Shown piece after piece: positions 1-6,769 of a stretch of 14,836 bases of DNA. A model generated the notes under the pieces. The model did no database searches, had not been told where the DNA came from, and saw only the letters and a program-made list of their open reading frames with translations. The position numbers were made by a program, and so were the translations under genes. The DNA comes from Proteobacteria bacterium UBA2383. Its GTDB lineage: Bacteria > Pseudomonadota > Gammaproteobacteria > Competibacterales > Competibacteraceae. How positions within the stretch are numbered: position 1 is the stretch's first letter; every line of letters begins with the position of its first letter. The stretch spans positions 1 through 14,836 of the forward strand of contig DDST01000168.1 of NCBI GenBank assembly GCA_002343485.1. Reading direction: 5' to 3'.

Positions 1-891
1 GATGTGGCCGAACGCATCGCGCGGGACTTCCTGACCCTTGGCCTGTAGCTCGGCCACGATGGCTTCGACGCCCGCGCCTTCCGAAACGAAGAGGTTGATG
101 CAATCGACCTGGTCCATCGCGGCGCGCAGGCGCTTGGCCTCGGCGGCGATGTCGATTTCCATCTCGGGCACGAACACGGCGTGAACCTCGAACGCGGAAC
201 GGTCCAGTCCGATGGCGGGCAGCCATTCGGCGCGGTCGAGCAGCTTGCGATATTCCAGCGCGGTGGCGGCGGTGAGCCAGCCGCAGTTGCGGCCCATGAC
301 TTCGTGGACGATCAACATGCGCGGGTTGGCGTTATTCTCGGCGACCACGTTCTGGAAGTAGCGAGCGCCCTGTTCGGCGGCGGTCCAGGCGCCCAGCGAC
401 TGCCGGATCGGATACACGTCGTTGTCGACGGTCTTGGGTAGGCCGATGACGGTGAGGCCGTAGTCGTGTTTCGCCAGGAAGGCGGCGAGATCGGCGGCGG
501 CGGTGTTGGTGTCGTCGCCACCGATGGTGTGGAGGACGTCCACGCCGTCCTTGATCAGTTGGTCGGCGGCGACTTTCTGCGGGTCCTCGCCTTCCTTGAC
601 CAGGCCGCGTTTCACGCAGTCCTTGACGTTGGTGAGCTTGACCCGACTGTTGCCGACGGGCGAGCCGCCGAAGCGGTGCAGCAGCCCGGCCTTTTCGCGG
701 ACTTCCGGCGTCACCTTGTAGGAGTCGCCGAGCAGCAATCCCTTGTAGCCGCTGCGATAACAGATGATCTCGATGGTGGGATCGATCTCGGTGTAGCGCT
801 CGATGAGACCGCCGATGGCCGAACTCAGACAGGGCGCCAAACCGCCCGCCGTGAGAATTGCGACTTTCCTGGGTTTGTTCATGTTGGACAT
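1..891 (-). CDS. pfp: Pyrophosphate-dependent 6-phosphofructokinase (partial, 3' end outside window)
   Basis: Cytosolic enzyme that reversibly phosphorylates fructose 6-phosphate to fructose 1,6-bisphosphate using pyrophosphate instead of ATP. The 297 codons visible show the family landmarks: N-terminal nucleotide-type loop AILTAGGLAPCLSSAIGG (11-28), GGDDTNT (124-130), where the second Asp is the residue known to mark PPi rather than ATP use, and the catalytic PKTVDND (152-158). A MGRNCGWL stretch at 199-206 fits sugar-phosphate binding. Full-length relatives have roughly 400 residues, so about a quarter is missing beyond position 1. Two in-frame ATGs compete: 891 (GAGG only 3 nt upstream) and 882 (GAGG 12 nt upstream); neither spacing is ideal. 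The gene follows the HPr-domain gene on the same strand after 106 bp, in which I found no convincing promoter or terminator. Family is certain; the PPi dependence rests on the GGDD motif. Confidence 0.94.
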   Translation of the reverse strand, partial: MSNMNKPRKVAILTAGGLAPCLSSAIGGLIERYTEIDPTIEIICYRSGYKGLLLGDSYKVTPEVREKAGLLHRFGGSPVGNSRVKLTNVKDCVKRGLVKEGEDPQKVAADQLIKDGVDVLHTIGGDDTNTAAADLAAFLAKHDYGLTVIGLPKTVDNDVYPIRQSLGAWTAAEQGARYFQNVVAENNANPRMLIVHEVMGRNCGWLTAATALEYRKLLDRAEWLPAIGLDRSAFEVHAVFVPEMEIDIAAEAKRLRAAMDQVDCINLFVSEGAGVEAIVAELQAKGQEVPRDAFGHI

Positions 892-997
892 TAACCTCGT
901 TAACTTAAAGGAAAACAACGGAATGAAGGGCGATAAGCTGCAATGGTAGGAGGAAATCCGTCATGGAACAACGCGAAAATTCGCCAGGGCGCGCTTC

Positions 998-2572
998 CTA
1001 CCGGCGTAAATACGCGATTTCCCGAGGCAGCGTGATGTTGTTGCCGAAGCAGTCTTCCCCATAACCCGATTCGGCCAGCAGCTTGAGATCGCCCAAGACC
1101 CGTTGGTCACCCGTGAAGGTGATGCCGAGATCGGTTCGGATGTCGATTTGCCCGGTGGCCTGCAAGCGGGCAATTTCAGTGGTGACCTTCTCCAGCAGGA
1201 TACCCTCGCCGGCGAATTCCTCCGACAGTTGCAGCGGCTGCTGGTAGATCACCAGCTTGCCCTGTTCGGCCAGCCGGAACAGCGTGTTCATGATCACGGC
1301 GCGGATTTGGAGGGCCGACAACTCACCTTCGGGCAGGGGCATGCGGCCGATTTTCGCCACCAGCCAGCGCCTTTTTCGCGCGTTGATTTTCTCGTTGGCC
1401 CGGAACAGATCCAGTGGCGCACTGGCGTCGTAGGATTGACCGTCCAGTTCCATGCGAACCTCGCTGCCGTAGTGCTGAACGATCTTCGCCACCAGGGTGG
1501 CCGGGCGGACATGGAAGCCGCGATAGTTCGGTGCCGAAACCTCGATCACGCCGATCTCGGCGTAGTGCTTGAGCATGGTGTGACACAGGCGTCGACCGAG
1601 GTCAAGGTACAGCCCCGCGTAGGTGATCGAATAGCTCATCAGCATGTCCAGCAGGGCGTCGGCGGTGATGACTGGTTTGCGGCGCAGTGACGCATCGCCG
1701 GTGCGGACGTTGAGATGGCGTTCGTAGTAGTGAACGAGATAGGTGGCGATTTCAAGCAGGTGGAAGGTGACGCTGACATGACCGCGCAGGGTGGGCAGGT
1801 TGGCGTCCAGGTATTCGATTTCGGTCTCGGATACGTGGGTATCGTACAGGGATTGCAGGCGGTGAAATCCGACCTTGAGATGGCGCAGGCTATCCTCGCT
1901 GATGGGGTCTGGAAAACAACGGGTGTAGTCCGCCGGTTCGATGCGGTTGACGACATCGAGCAGCTCGCCTTCGGTGGCCAGGTTCAGATAGGCGGTCGCC
2001 AAGTGAGTGACGGTTTCCGACGTGCTCTTGACCCGACGCACGGGGCGGTCGCTGGGCAGGCGGCCCGGTGGCAACGATTCGGCGTAATCCAGCGGGTTGG
2101 GCGGATGACCGGGTGGCGGCAAACCCAGACGCAAGGCTTGGGTCAGGATCCATTTCGCCGCTCGCGTCAGAATGGCGTGAGTCAACGCCAGCGATCGGGC
2201 GGTCGCCGCGCCGAAATCCCGGCCGCTCGGTAACAGGCGATAAAACGGGAGGGAGTGCTGGATATGCAGGATTTCATAACCGACGCTGGTAAACAGCTTG
2301 ATCGTGGCGGTGAGCGACCGGAATCGTGACCATTGTCGGTTGGTGCGCGCGCCATAGGCGTCCAAGAGTTCCTCGACCTGGGTGGCCTGGGACAGCAGGT
2401 CCGCCACCAGAGGTCGGGTGAGTGGCGGGGAATCGGGTCGATGCGCCACCAGGTAACGAGCAAGAATCAGCAGCTTGCGAGCGCGTCCGGTAACCAGGTC
2501 AGTGAATTCGCGTTCGCCGATCGTCGGCCATCCCAGCGGTTGGGCCGGATTTTCGTCCACATCAAGGGTCAT
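998..2572 (-). CDS. Protein of unknown function with a C-terminal HPr-like phosphocarrier domain
   Basis: A 524-residue soluble protein that I do not recognise as a named family. The N-terminal ~345 residues are predicted to be mostly helical, with no transmembrane segment. Residues about 349-410 resemble HPr of the phosphotransferase system: GFHVRPATL (352-360) matches the HPr active-site GLHARPA, keeping both the phosphorylatable His (His354) and the Arg two residues later, followed by an HPr-like DGQSYDASAPLDLF segment (377-390). A further ~115 residues follow. Start: ATG at 2572 is preceded by GGAAG 7 nt upstream; the frame stays open to a TTG at 2659, which would add 29 Arg-rich residues and has no ribosome site, so I reject it. 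The gene lies directly upstream of the PPi-phosphofructokinase gene. Inference: a PTS-type phosphorylation sensor or regulator of carbon metabolism. The HPr match is by eye. Confidence 0.75.
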   Translation of the reverse strand: MTLDVDENPAQPLGWPTIGEREFTDLVTGRARKLLILARYLVAHRPDSPPLTRPLVADLLSQATQVEELLDAYGARTNRQWSRFRSLTATIKLFTSVGYEILHIQHSLPFYRLLPSGRDFGAATARSLALTHAILTRAAKWILTQALRLGLPPPGHPPNPLDYAESLPPGRLPSDRPVRRVKSTSETVTHLATAYLNLATEGELLDVVNRIEPADYTRCFPDPISEDSLRHLKVGFHRLQSLYDTHVSETEIEYLDANLPTLRGHVSVTFHLLEIATYLVHYYERHLNVRTGDASLRRKPVITADALLDMLMSYSITYAGLYLDLGRRLCHTMLKHYAEIGVIEVSAPNYRGFHVRPATLVAKIVQHYGSEVRMELDGQSYDASAPLDLFRANEKINARKRRWLVAKIGRMPLPEGELSALQIRAVIMNTLFRLAEQGKLVIYQQPLQLSEEFAGEGILLEKVTTEIARLQATGQIDIRTDLGITFTGDQRVLGDLKLLAESGYGEDCFGNNITLPREIAYLRR

Positions 2573-2732
2573 GCGGGCGCTTCCATCGTGCGGCTCATCC
2601 TGTCGGTCTCTTCGTCGCCTAGTTAGATGATAAGACCATATTTTAAGCGTGGCCGCCAAGATTTGCTCATGACCCGGTTTCTTATACCATCATATAATAG
2701 TGATGAACCTGAAGAAATCACTCTGGGGAAAA

Positions 2733-2760
2733 TTGACATACACCAGCGATAAGCTTTAAT
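2733..2760 (+). promoter_or_regulatory. Sigma70-type promoter for the thiolase gene
   Basis: TTGACA (2733-2738) is a perfect -35 hexamer and TTTAAT (2755-2760) matches the TATAAT consensus at five of six positions, with a 16-bp spacer. Transcription would start near 2767 and give a leader of about 130 nt before the thiolase ATG at 2897. It is the best promoter-like match I found in the window. Confidence 0.7.
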
Positions 2761-2765
2761 TTCCC

Positions 2766-2828
2766 ATGCCCACTCGCCGCACGCTGCTCGCTGGACAAGC
2801 CCGCGGATACTGGCGGGAGGAACCCTAG
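2766..2828 (+). CDS. Possible 20-residue leader peptide upstream of the thiolase
   Basis: An ATG at 2766 opens a 20-codon frame (MPTRRTLLAGQARGYWREEP) ending in TAG at 2828. The ATG falls at the predicted transcription start, so it would be leaderless, with no room for a ribosome site. The peptide is Arg-rich and recalls no known attenuator. A 63-bp open frame easily occurs by chance, so this is recorded as a weak candidate only. Confidence 0.15.
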   Translation: MPTRRTLLAGQARGYWREEP

Positions 2829-2896
2829 GTCACAAGGCCCGGGATCGGCCACGCTTAACGCATCCACTCATAACCACGCAAGTCGAGGAGTATCCG

Positions 2897-4099
2897 ATGG
2901 CTCTCAAAGAAGTCGTGATTGTTAGCGCCGCCCGGACGGCGATCGGCAGATTCATGGGCACCCTCAAGGATGTGCCGGCGCGCGAACTGGCGATCACCGC
3001 CGCCAAGGGCGCCATTGAGCGGTCCGGCGTGCCGGCTGACCAGATCGACGAGATTTGCATGGGCCAACTGTACGGCGGCATGCAAGGCTCTCTGCCGGCC
3101 CGCCAAGTGAGCATGCGGGTCGGTTTGCCACATCGCAGCAGCGCCGTTTCGGTCAACCAGAACTGCACCTCCGGCATGCGCGCGCTGGAAATCGCCTGTC
3201 ACAACATCATGCTTGGCCAGACCGAGATCGGCTTGGTCGTGGGCGTCGAGAGCATGACCAACGCGCCTTACCTGTTGCCCAAGGCCCGCATGGGTTACCG
3301 GATGGGGCAGGGCAACATCGAGGACAGCATGATCCACGATGGCCTGTTCGACGAGCTGGTGCCCGGCCACATGGCCATGACGGCGGAAAACGTCGCGGTC
3401 AAGTACGGCATCACCCGCCAGGAGTGTGACGAGTTGGCGCTGATCAGCCACACTCGCTGCACCAAGGCCACCAAGGAAGGTATTTTCAAGCGTGAGATCG
3501 TGCCGGTCGAACTCAAGTCCAAGAAAGGCTCGACCTTCTTCGATGCCGACGAGAACTTCATCCCCGACGCCAGCATGGAAAAGATGGTCAAGCTGCCCAC
3601 CGCGTTCAAGAAAGACGGCGTGGTGACCGCCGCCAATGCCTCCAGCATCAACGACGGCGCCAGCGCGGTGGTGATCATGTCGCTGGACAAGGCAAAGGAG
3701 ATGGGGATTAAGCCGTTGATGAAGCTAGTTAGCATTTGCAACGCTGGCATCGATCCGGCAGTCATGGGACTAGGCCCAGCAGTGGCGATTCCCAAGGCTC
3801 TCAAACAGGCTGGTCGGAAATTCGAGGATATCGAGTACTGGGAAGTCAACGAAGCATTTGCTGCCCAGTGGCTGGGTGTCGGCCGGATGTTGAAAGAGCA
3901 GGGCATGAACTTGAGCCCGGATAATTGTAACTTCAACGGATCAGGTATCGCGTTGGGTCATCCGGTTGGCTCGACCGGCTTGCGTATCGTGGTCAGCCTG
4001 TATTACGAATTGGAGCGCCAGGGTAAAGCTTTAGGCGGCGCTTCGCTGTGTGTCGGTACCGGCCCCGCTATGGCTTCGTTATGGACGCGCGATATCTAG
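2897..4099 (+). CDS. Acetyl-CoA C-acetyltransferase / beta-ketothiolase
   Basis: Cytosolic thiolase that condenses two acetyl-CoA to acetoacetyl-CoA or runs the reverse thiolysis; in a PHA producer it is the first step towards 3-hydroxybutyryl-CoA. At 400 residues it has normal family length. The nucleophile Cys90 lies in NQNCTSG, then GVESMTNAPYLLP (116-128), NEAFA (318-322), GHPVGSTG (354-361, His355) and the second catalytic Cys385. The C-terminal motif reads CVGTGPA rather than the more usual CxGGGxG, so substrate preference may differ from PhaA or AtoB; I therefore give no symbol. A strong GAGGAG lies 6 nt before the ATG. A good promoter is upstream and a terminator follows 20 nt after the stop, so it is probably monocistronic. 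Codon use changes within the gene: no CTA or TTA Leu codons up to codon 276, then CTA at 277 and 292 and TTA at 379 and 395. Confidence 0.95.
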   Translation: MALKEVVIVSAARTAIGRFMGTLKDVPARELAITAAKGAIERSGVPADQIDEICMGQLYGGMQGSLPARQVSMRVGLPHRSSAVSVNQNCTSGMRALEIACHNIMLGQTEIGLVVGVESMTNAPYLLPKARMGYRMGQGNIEDSMIHDGLFDELVPGHMAMTAENVAVKYGITRQECDELALISHTRCTKATKEGIFKREIVPVELKSKKGSTFFDADENFIPDASMEKMVKLPTAFKKDGVVTAANASSINDGASAVVIMSLDKAKEMGIKPLMKLVSICNAGIDPAVMGLGPAVAIPKALKQAGRKFEDIEYWEVNEAFAAQWLGVGRMLKEQGMNLSPDNCNFNGSGIALGHPVGSTGLRIVVSLYYELERQGKALGGASLCVGTGPAMASLWTRDI

Positions 4100-4118
4100 T
4101 GCTTGATTGAAAAGCTCG

Positions 4119-4142
4119 GGCGGCCTGGATGGGCCGCCTTTT
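4119..4142 (+). terminator. Intrinsic terminator after the thiolase gene
   Basis: A perfect 7-bp GC stem GGCGGCC (4119-4125) pairs with GGCCGCC (4132-4138) around a 6-nt loop, and TTTT (4139-4142) follows directly. It begins 20 nt after the thiolase stop codon and separates that transcript from serS. Confidence 0.85.
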
Positions 4143-4170
4143 AAATCGCATGATTTTATATCATCATCTC

Positions 4171-4184
4171 AGGATAATTATCCT
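4171..4184. promoter_or_regulatory. Perfect 14-bp palindrome in the serS promoter region, possible operator
   Basis: AGGATAATTATCCT reads the same on both strands. Its centre lies about 18 bp upstream of a TATAAT box (4195-4200), which puts it over the expected -35 position of the serS promoter. Dimeric regulators often bind such sites, and this position would suit repression. It may also be a chance product of AT-rich sequence; no regulator gene lies beside it. Confidence 0.4.
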
Positions 4185-4194
4185 AAAATATCAG

Positions 4195-4200
4195 TATAAT
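4195..4200 (+). promoter_or_regulatory. Candidate -10 box of the serS promoter
   Basis: A consensus TATAAT lies about 49 bp before the serS start codon and downstream of the thiolase terminator. No TTGACA-like hexamer is found 16-18 bp upstream; that space holds the 14-bp palindrome. The serS ribosome site AGGAG (4233-4237) is 11 nt from the ATG. Confidence 0.45.
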
Positions 4201-4248
4201 CCAGCACCAAACTAACCTTATCCAACAATATTAGGAGCACCGAAATTC

Positions 4249-5532
4249 ATGCTGGACCCAAAGCTACTGAGAAGCGAGCTAGAGCAAACTGCTACCAAAC
4301 TCGCCCGGCGCGGATACACCCTAGATATCGAATTGCTCGGTGCTCTGGAATCGCAACGCAAGACCCTACAAGTTCGCACTCAAGAACTACAAAACGAGCG
4401 TAATACCCGCTCCAAAGCCATTGGCCATGCCAAAGCCAATAAGCAAGATACTCAACCGCTGTTTGACGAAGTCGCTGGATTAGGCAAAAAACTCAAGCAG
4501 ACAGAAAGTGATCTGGAAATCGTACAAACCAAACTGCTTAACCTGCAACTCAGCATTCCTAATATTCCCCACGAAAGCACGCCAACAGGCACCGGCGATA
4601 CTGATAACCTCGAAATCCGGCACTGGGGCCAACCACGCCACTTCGAATTTAAACCGCGCGACCATGTTGATCTTGGCGCAGAAGGCAGTCTCGATTTCGA
4701 CGCTGGCGCCAAACTAACCGGTAGCCGCTTCACCGTTATCTACGGACAACTCGCCCGGCTCCACCGTGCCCTCATTCAATTCATGCTAGATTTACACACG
4801 CAAGAGCATGGCTATAAAGAAGTCTATACACCCTACTTAGTCAATGCTGACAGCCTGCACGGTACTGGACAGCTACCCAAATTCGAGGCTGATCTTTTCA
4901 AACTAAGCGGCGAACTCAACTATTATCTAATCCCTACTGCCGAAGTGCCTGTTACTAATCTAATACGCAATCACATCGTAGATGCCCAGAAACTACCAAT
5001 ACGCTGGGTTGCGCACACTCCCTGCTTCCGTAGCGAAGCCGGTTCCTACGGCAAAGACGTACGCGGGATGATTCGCCAACACCAGTTCGAAAAAGTCGAA
5101 CTGGTGCAAATCGTTCATCCCGAAAACTCCTACGCAGCATTGGAAGAACTCACTGGGCATGCCGAAACCGTCCTGCAACGACTCGAACTACCTTATCGAG
5201 TCGTTGCACTCTGTACAGGCGATATCGGATTTTCTTCGGCTAAAACCTACGATTTAGAGGTCTGGCTACCGGGCCAACAAAAGTACCGGGAAATCTCCTC
5301 ATGCAGCAACTTCGAAGACTTTCAAGCCCGAAGAATGCAAGCCCGCTGGCGCAACCCCGCCACTGGCAAGCCAGAACTGGTTCACACCCTCAACGGATCC
5401 GGTCTAGCCGTAGGGCGAACTTTGGTCGCAATAATGGAAAACTATCAAGATGAAAGAGGGCATATCCTTATCCCCAAGGCCCTCCAACCCTACATGGCTG
5501 GATTAGAAATCATTGTCCCAGACGGGCGCTGA
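4249..5532 (+). CDS. serS: Seryl-tRNA synthetase
   Basis: Class II aminoacyl-tRNA synthetase that activates serine with ATP and charges tRNA-Ser (and tRNA-Sec where present). The 427 residues are the usual bacterial length. Residues about 1-110 form the helical, Gln/Lys/Glu-rich arm that grips the long variable arm of tRNA-Ser. The catalytic domain follows: TAEVP (230-234) for serine recognition, motif 2 FRSEAGSYGKDVRGMIRQHQF (260-280) with the ATP-binding Arg261, and motif 3 NGSGLAVGRTLVAIMEN (382-398) with Arg390. The start is set by AGGAG upstream and by the canonical MLDPKLLR N-terminus. It stands between a terminator and a hairpin. Many Leu codons are CTA, unlike the genes at the left end. 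A housekeeping gene with no missing motif. Confidence 0.98.
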   Translation: MLDPKLLRSELEQTATKLARRGYTLDIELLGALESQRKTLQVRTQELQNERNTRSKAIGHAKANKQDTQPLFDEVAGLGKKLKQTESDLEIVQTKLLNLQLSIPNIPHESTPTGTGDTDNLEIRHWGQPRHFEFKPRDHVDLGAEGSLDFDAGAKLTGSRFTVIYGQLARLHRALIQFMLDLHTQEHGYKEVYTPYLVNADSLHGTGQLPKFEADLFKLSGELNYYLIPTAEVPVTNLIRNHIVDAQKLPIRWVAHTPCFRSEAGSYGKDVRGMIRQHQFEKVELVQIVHPENSYAALEELTGHAETVLQRLELPYRVVALCTGDIGFSSAKTYDLEVWLPGQQKYREISSCSNFEDFQARRMQARWRNPATGKPELVHTLNGSGLAVGRTLVAIMENYQDERGHILIPKALQPYMAGLEIIVPDGR

Positions 5533-5545
5533 TTTACAGCCCTAT

Positions 5546-5570
5546 GTCCTCCCTGCTTTTTAGGGAGGAC
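5546..5570 (+). terminator. Hairpin between serS and the DAHP synthase gene (terminator or attenuator-like)
   Basis: A perfect 9-bp inverted repeat, GTCCTCCCT (5546-5554) and AGGGAGGAC (5562-5570), encloses the loop GCTTTTT. It begins 13 nt after the serS stop and ends 22 nt before the next ATG. The sequence after it, GTTTATAC, is a poor U-tract, so termination may be incomplete. No leader peptide was seen. It may instead act as an mRNA processing or stability element, with partial read-through into the next gene. Confidence 0.5.
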
Positions 5571-5592
5571 GTTTATACAGGAAAAAACATAT

Positions 5593-6711
5593 ATGATCGT
5601 CATTCTAGATCCTAATATCACAGAACACTCAGAAGAATACCAACAAACACTTGATTACCTCTCTCAATTAGCTGGCATTACTCCCCACATTCACAAGATT
5701 CAAGGCACCCAGCAAACCTTAACCGAAATCTATCTTATCGGTGATACCAAGAGCTTATCCACCGAAGATATCCATGCATTACCAGGTGTTGAACGAGTCA
5801 TTCGCATCTCCGAAGAATACCGCATTCTTGGCCGGCATCGGGATAAGCAACGAACCAGCGGTTTTGAATACAACGGCGTCAGATTCAGCCAAGACAACCT
5901 CAATCTCTTTGCAGGATTATGCGCCGTCGATACTCCAGAGCACGTCGAAATCATGTTCAAAGCTTTACACGAACATGGCCAGACTTGCGCCCGAATGGGG
6001 GCCTACAAACCACGAACCAACCCTTACTCTTTCCAAGGTCACGGACAGTCCTGTTTACCCTATGTCTTCGAACTGGCTGGGAAATACAGCATCAAGGTCA
6101 TTGCCATGGAGATAACGCACGAAGACCACATTATAGAAATCCATGAATGTCTAGAGCAAACAGGCCACCCTACAGGAGTCATGGTACAGATTGGCACACG
6201 TAATACGCAGAACTTCGAGTTACTGAAGGCCGTTGGCCGCCAGCACGAATTTCCAGTGTTATTCAAACGGGGATTCGGGATCACGCTGAACGAATCGTTA
6301 AATGCTGCCGAGTACCTCGCCAGTGAAGGTAACTCACGCGTCATTTTCTGCTTACGTGGAGTAAAAACCAACATGGGCGATCCCCACCGGAACTTGGTCG
6401 ATTTCAGCCAAGTGCCCGTGGTCAAACGATTAACCCGAATGCCCGTTTGCGTGGACCCCTCCCATTCAGTTGGTTCCCGCGAACACTCACCCGATGGCAT
6501 CCTGGATCTGATGCATGCTACCGCACAGGGCATAATTGCCGGGGCTAATATGGTCCTCGTCGATTTCCATCCCGAGCCGGCCAAAGCATTAGTAGATGGA
6601 CCGCAAGCCATGCTCATGAGCGAGCTAGATTGGTTTCTCCAAGATGTTACCTTGGCTTGGGACTGCTACCAAAAGCGGCACGCACTGGCGGAGAAACACT
6701 GGGCTAGATAA
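5593..6711 (+). CDS. aroF: 3-deoxy-7-phosphoheptulonate (DAHP) synthase, type I-beta
   Basis: First enzyme of the shikimate pathway: condenses phosphoenolpyruvate with erythrose 4-phosphate to DAHP, a metal-dependent cytosolic reaction. At 372 residues it has a ferredoxin-like N-terminal domain (about 1-75, ending LPGVERVIRISEEYR), known in this subgroup as a regulatory unit, followed by the aldolase barrel. Barrel motifs: YKPRTNPYSFQG (138-149), IGTRNTQNFELLKAVG (200-215), FKRGF (224-228) and CVDPSHSVGSRE (286-297). Likely metal ligands are Cys110, His291 and acidic residues in the VDFHPEPAKALVD stretch (323-335). The loop around Cys110 reads AGLCAVDT where relatives usually have AGPCxVES, an odd feature. 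An AGGA about 10 nt upstream supports the ATG. The gene is 60 bp downstream of serS, separated by the hairpin, and faces the oppositely transcribed J-domain gene 35 bp away. aroG would be an equally fair symbol. Confidence 0.94.
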   Translation: MIVILDPNITEHSEEYQQTLDYLSQLAGITPHIHKIQGTQQTLTEIYLIGDTKSLSTEDIHALPGVERVIRISEEYRILGRHRDKQRTSGFEYNGVRFSQDNLNLFAGLCAVDTPEHVEIMFKALHEHGQTCARMGAYKPRTNPYSFQGHGQSCLPYVFELAGKYSIKVIAMEITHEDHIIEIHECLEQTGHPTGVMVQIGTRNTQNFELLKAVGRQHEFPVLFKRGFGITLNESLNAAEYLASEGNSRVIFCLRGVKTNMGDPHRNLVDFSQVPVVKRLTRMPVCVDPSHSVGSREHSPDGILDLMHATAQGIIAGANMVLVDFHPEPAKALVDGPQAMLMSELDWFLQDVTLAWDCYQKRHALAEKHWAR

Positions 6712-6740
6712 ATGCTGAGAACCAATCCAATCTTCTGGTC

Positions 6741-6769
6741 AAAAAACTACTTGCTACCCAATAGCAAGT
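6741..6769 (-). terminator. Intrinsic terminator of the phaC-VWA-J-domain transcript
   Basis: Read on the minus strand, ACTTGCTA (6769-6762) and TAGCAAGT (6756-6749) form a perfect 8-bp stem with the loop TTGGG, followed after two bases by six T (6746-6741). The stem encodes the last residues and stop codon of the J-domain gene. On the plus strand no T-run follows, so it works in one direction only. Confidence 0.85.

Larger units (their letters stand above)
2573..2896. other. Divergent intergenic region between the HPr-domain gene and the thiolase gene
   Basis: About 320 bp between two divergent genes. It contains a strong rightward promoter candidate (2733-2760), a possible 20-codon leader ORF (2766-2828), an imperfect short hairpin CCCGC/GCGGG near 2799-2816, and a GAGGAG ribosome site (2885-2890) placed 6 nt before the thiolase ATG. 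A TATAAT at 2693-2698, flanked by the arms CATCA and TGATG, lacks a good -35. I see no clear leftward promoter for the HPr-domain gene, although the AT-rich stretch 2635-2700 is the likeliest place. Confidence 0.6.

Noticed and set aside
466..894. Plus-strand 142-codon open frame
   Set aside because: It lies antisense to the PPi-phosphofructokinase gene, whose conserved motifs define the coding strand; high GC makes long antisense frames common.
1103..1690. Plus-strand 195-codon open frame
   Set aside because: Antisense to the HPr-domain gene; its Gln/Asp-rich translation has no recognisable motif.
2573..2659. 29-residue N-terminal extension of the HPr-domain protein from a TTG at 2659
   Set aside because: TTG without a ribosome site and an Arg-rich extension, whereas the ATG at 2572 has GGAAG at good spacing.
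2669..2698. Second rightward promoter using TATAAT at 2693-2698
   Set aside because: The best upstream hexamer, ATGACC at 18 bp, matches the -35 consensus at only four positions; the TTGACA/TTTAAT pair downstream is much better.
2855..3936. Two minus-strand open frames of 198 and 213 codons
   Set aside because: Both are antisense to the thiolase, which has intact catalytic motifs, ribosome site and promoter.
6060..6617. Minus-strand 185-codon open frame
   Set aside because: Antisense shadow of the DAHP synthase gene.
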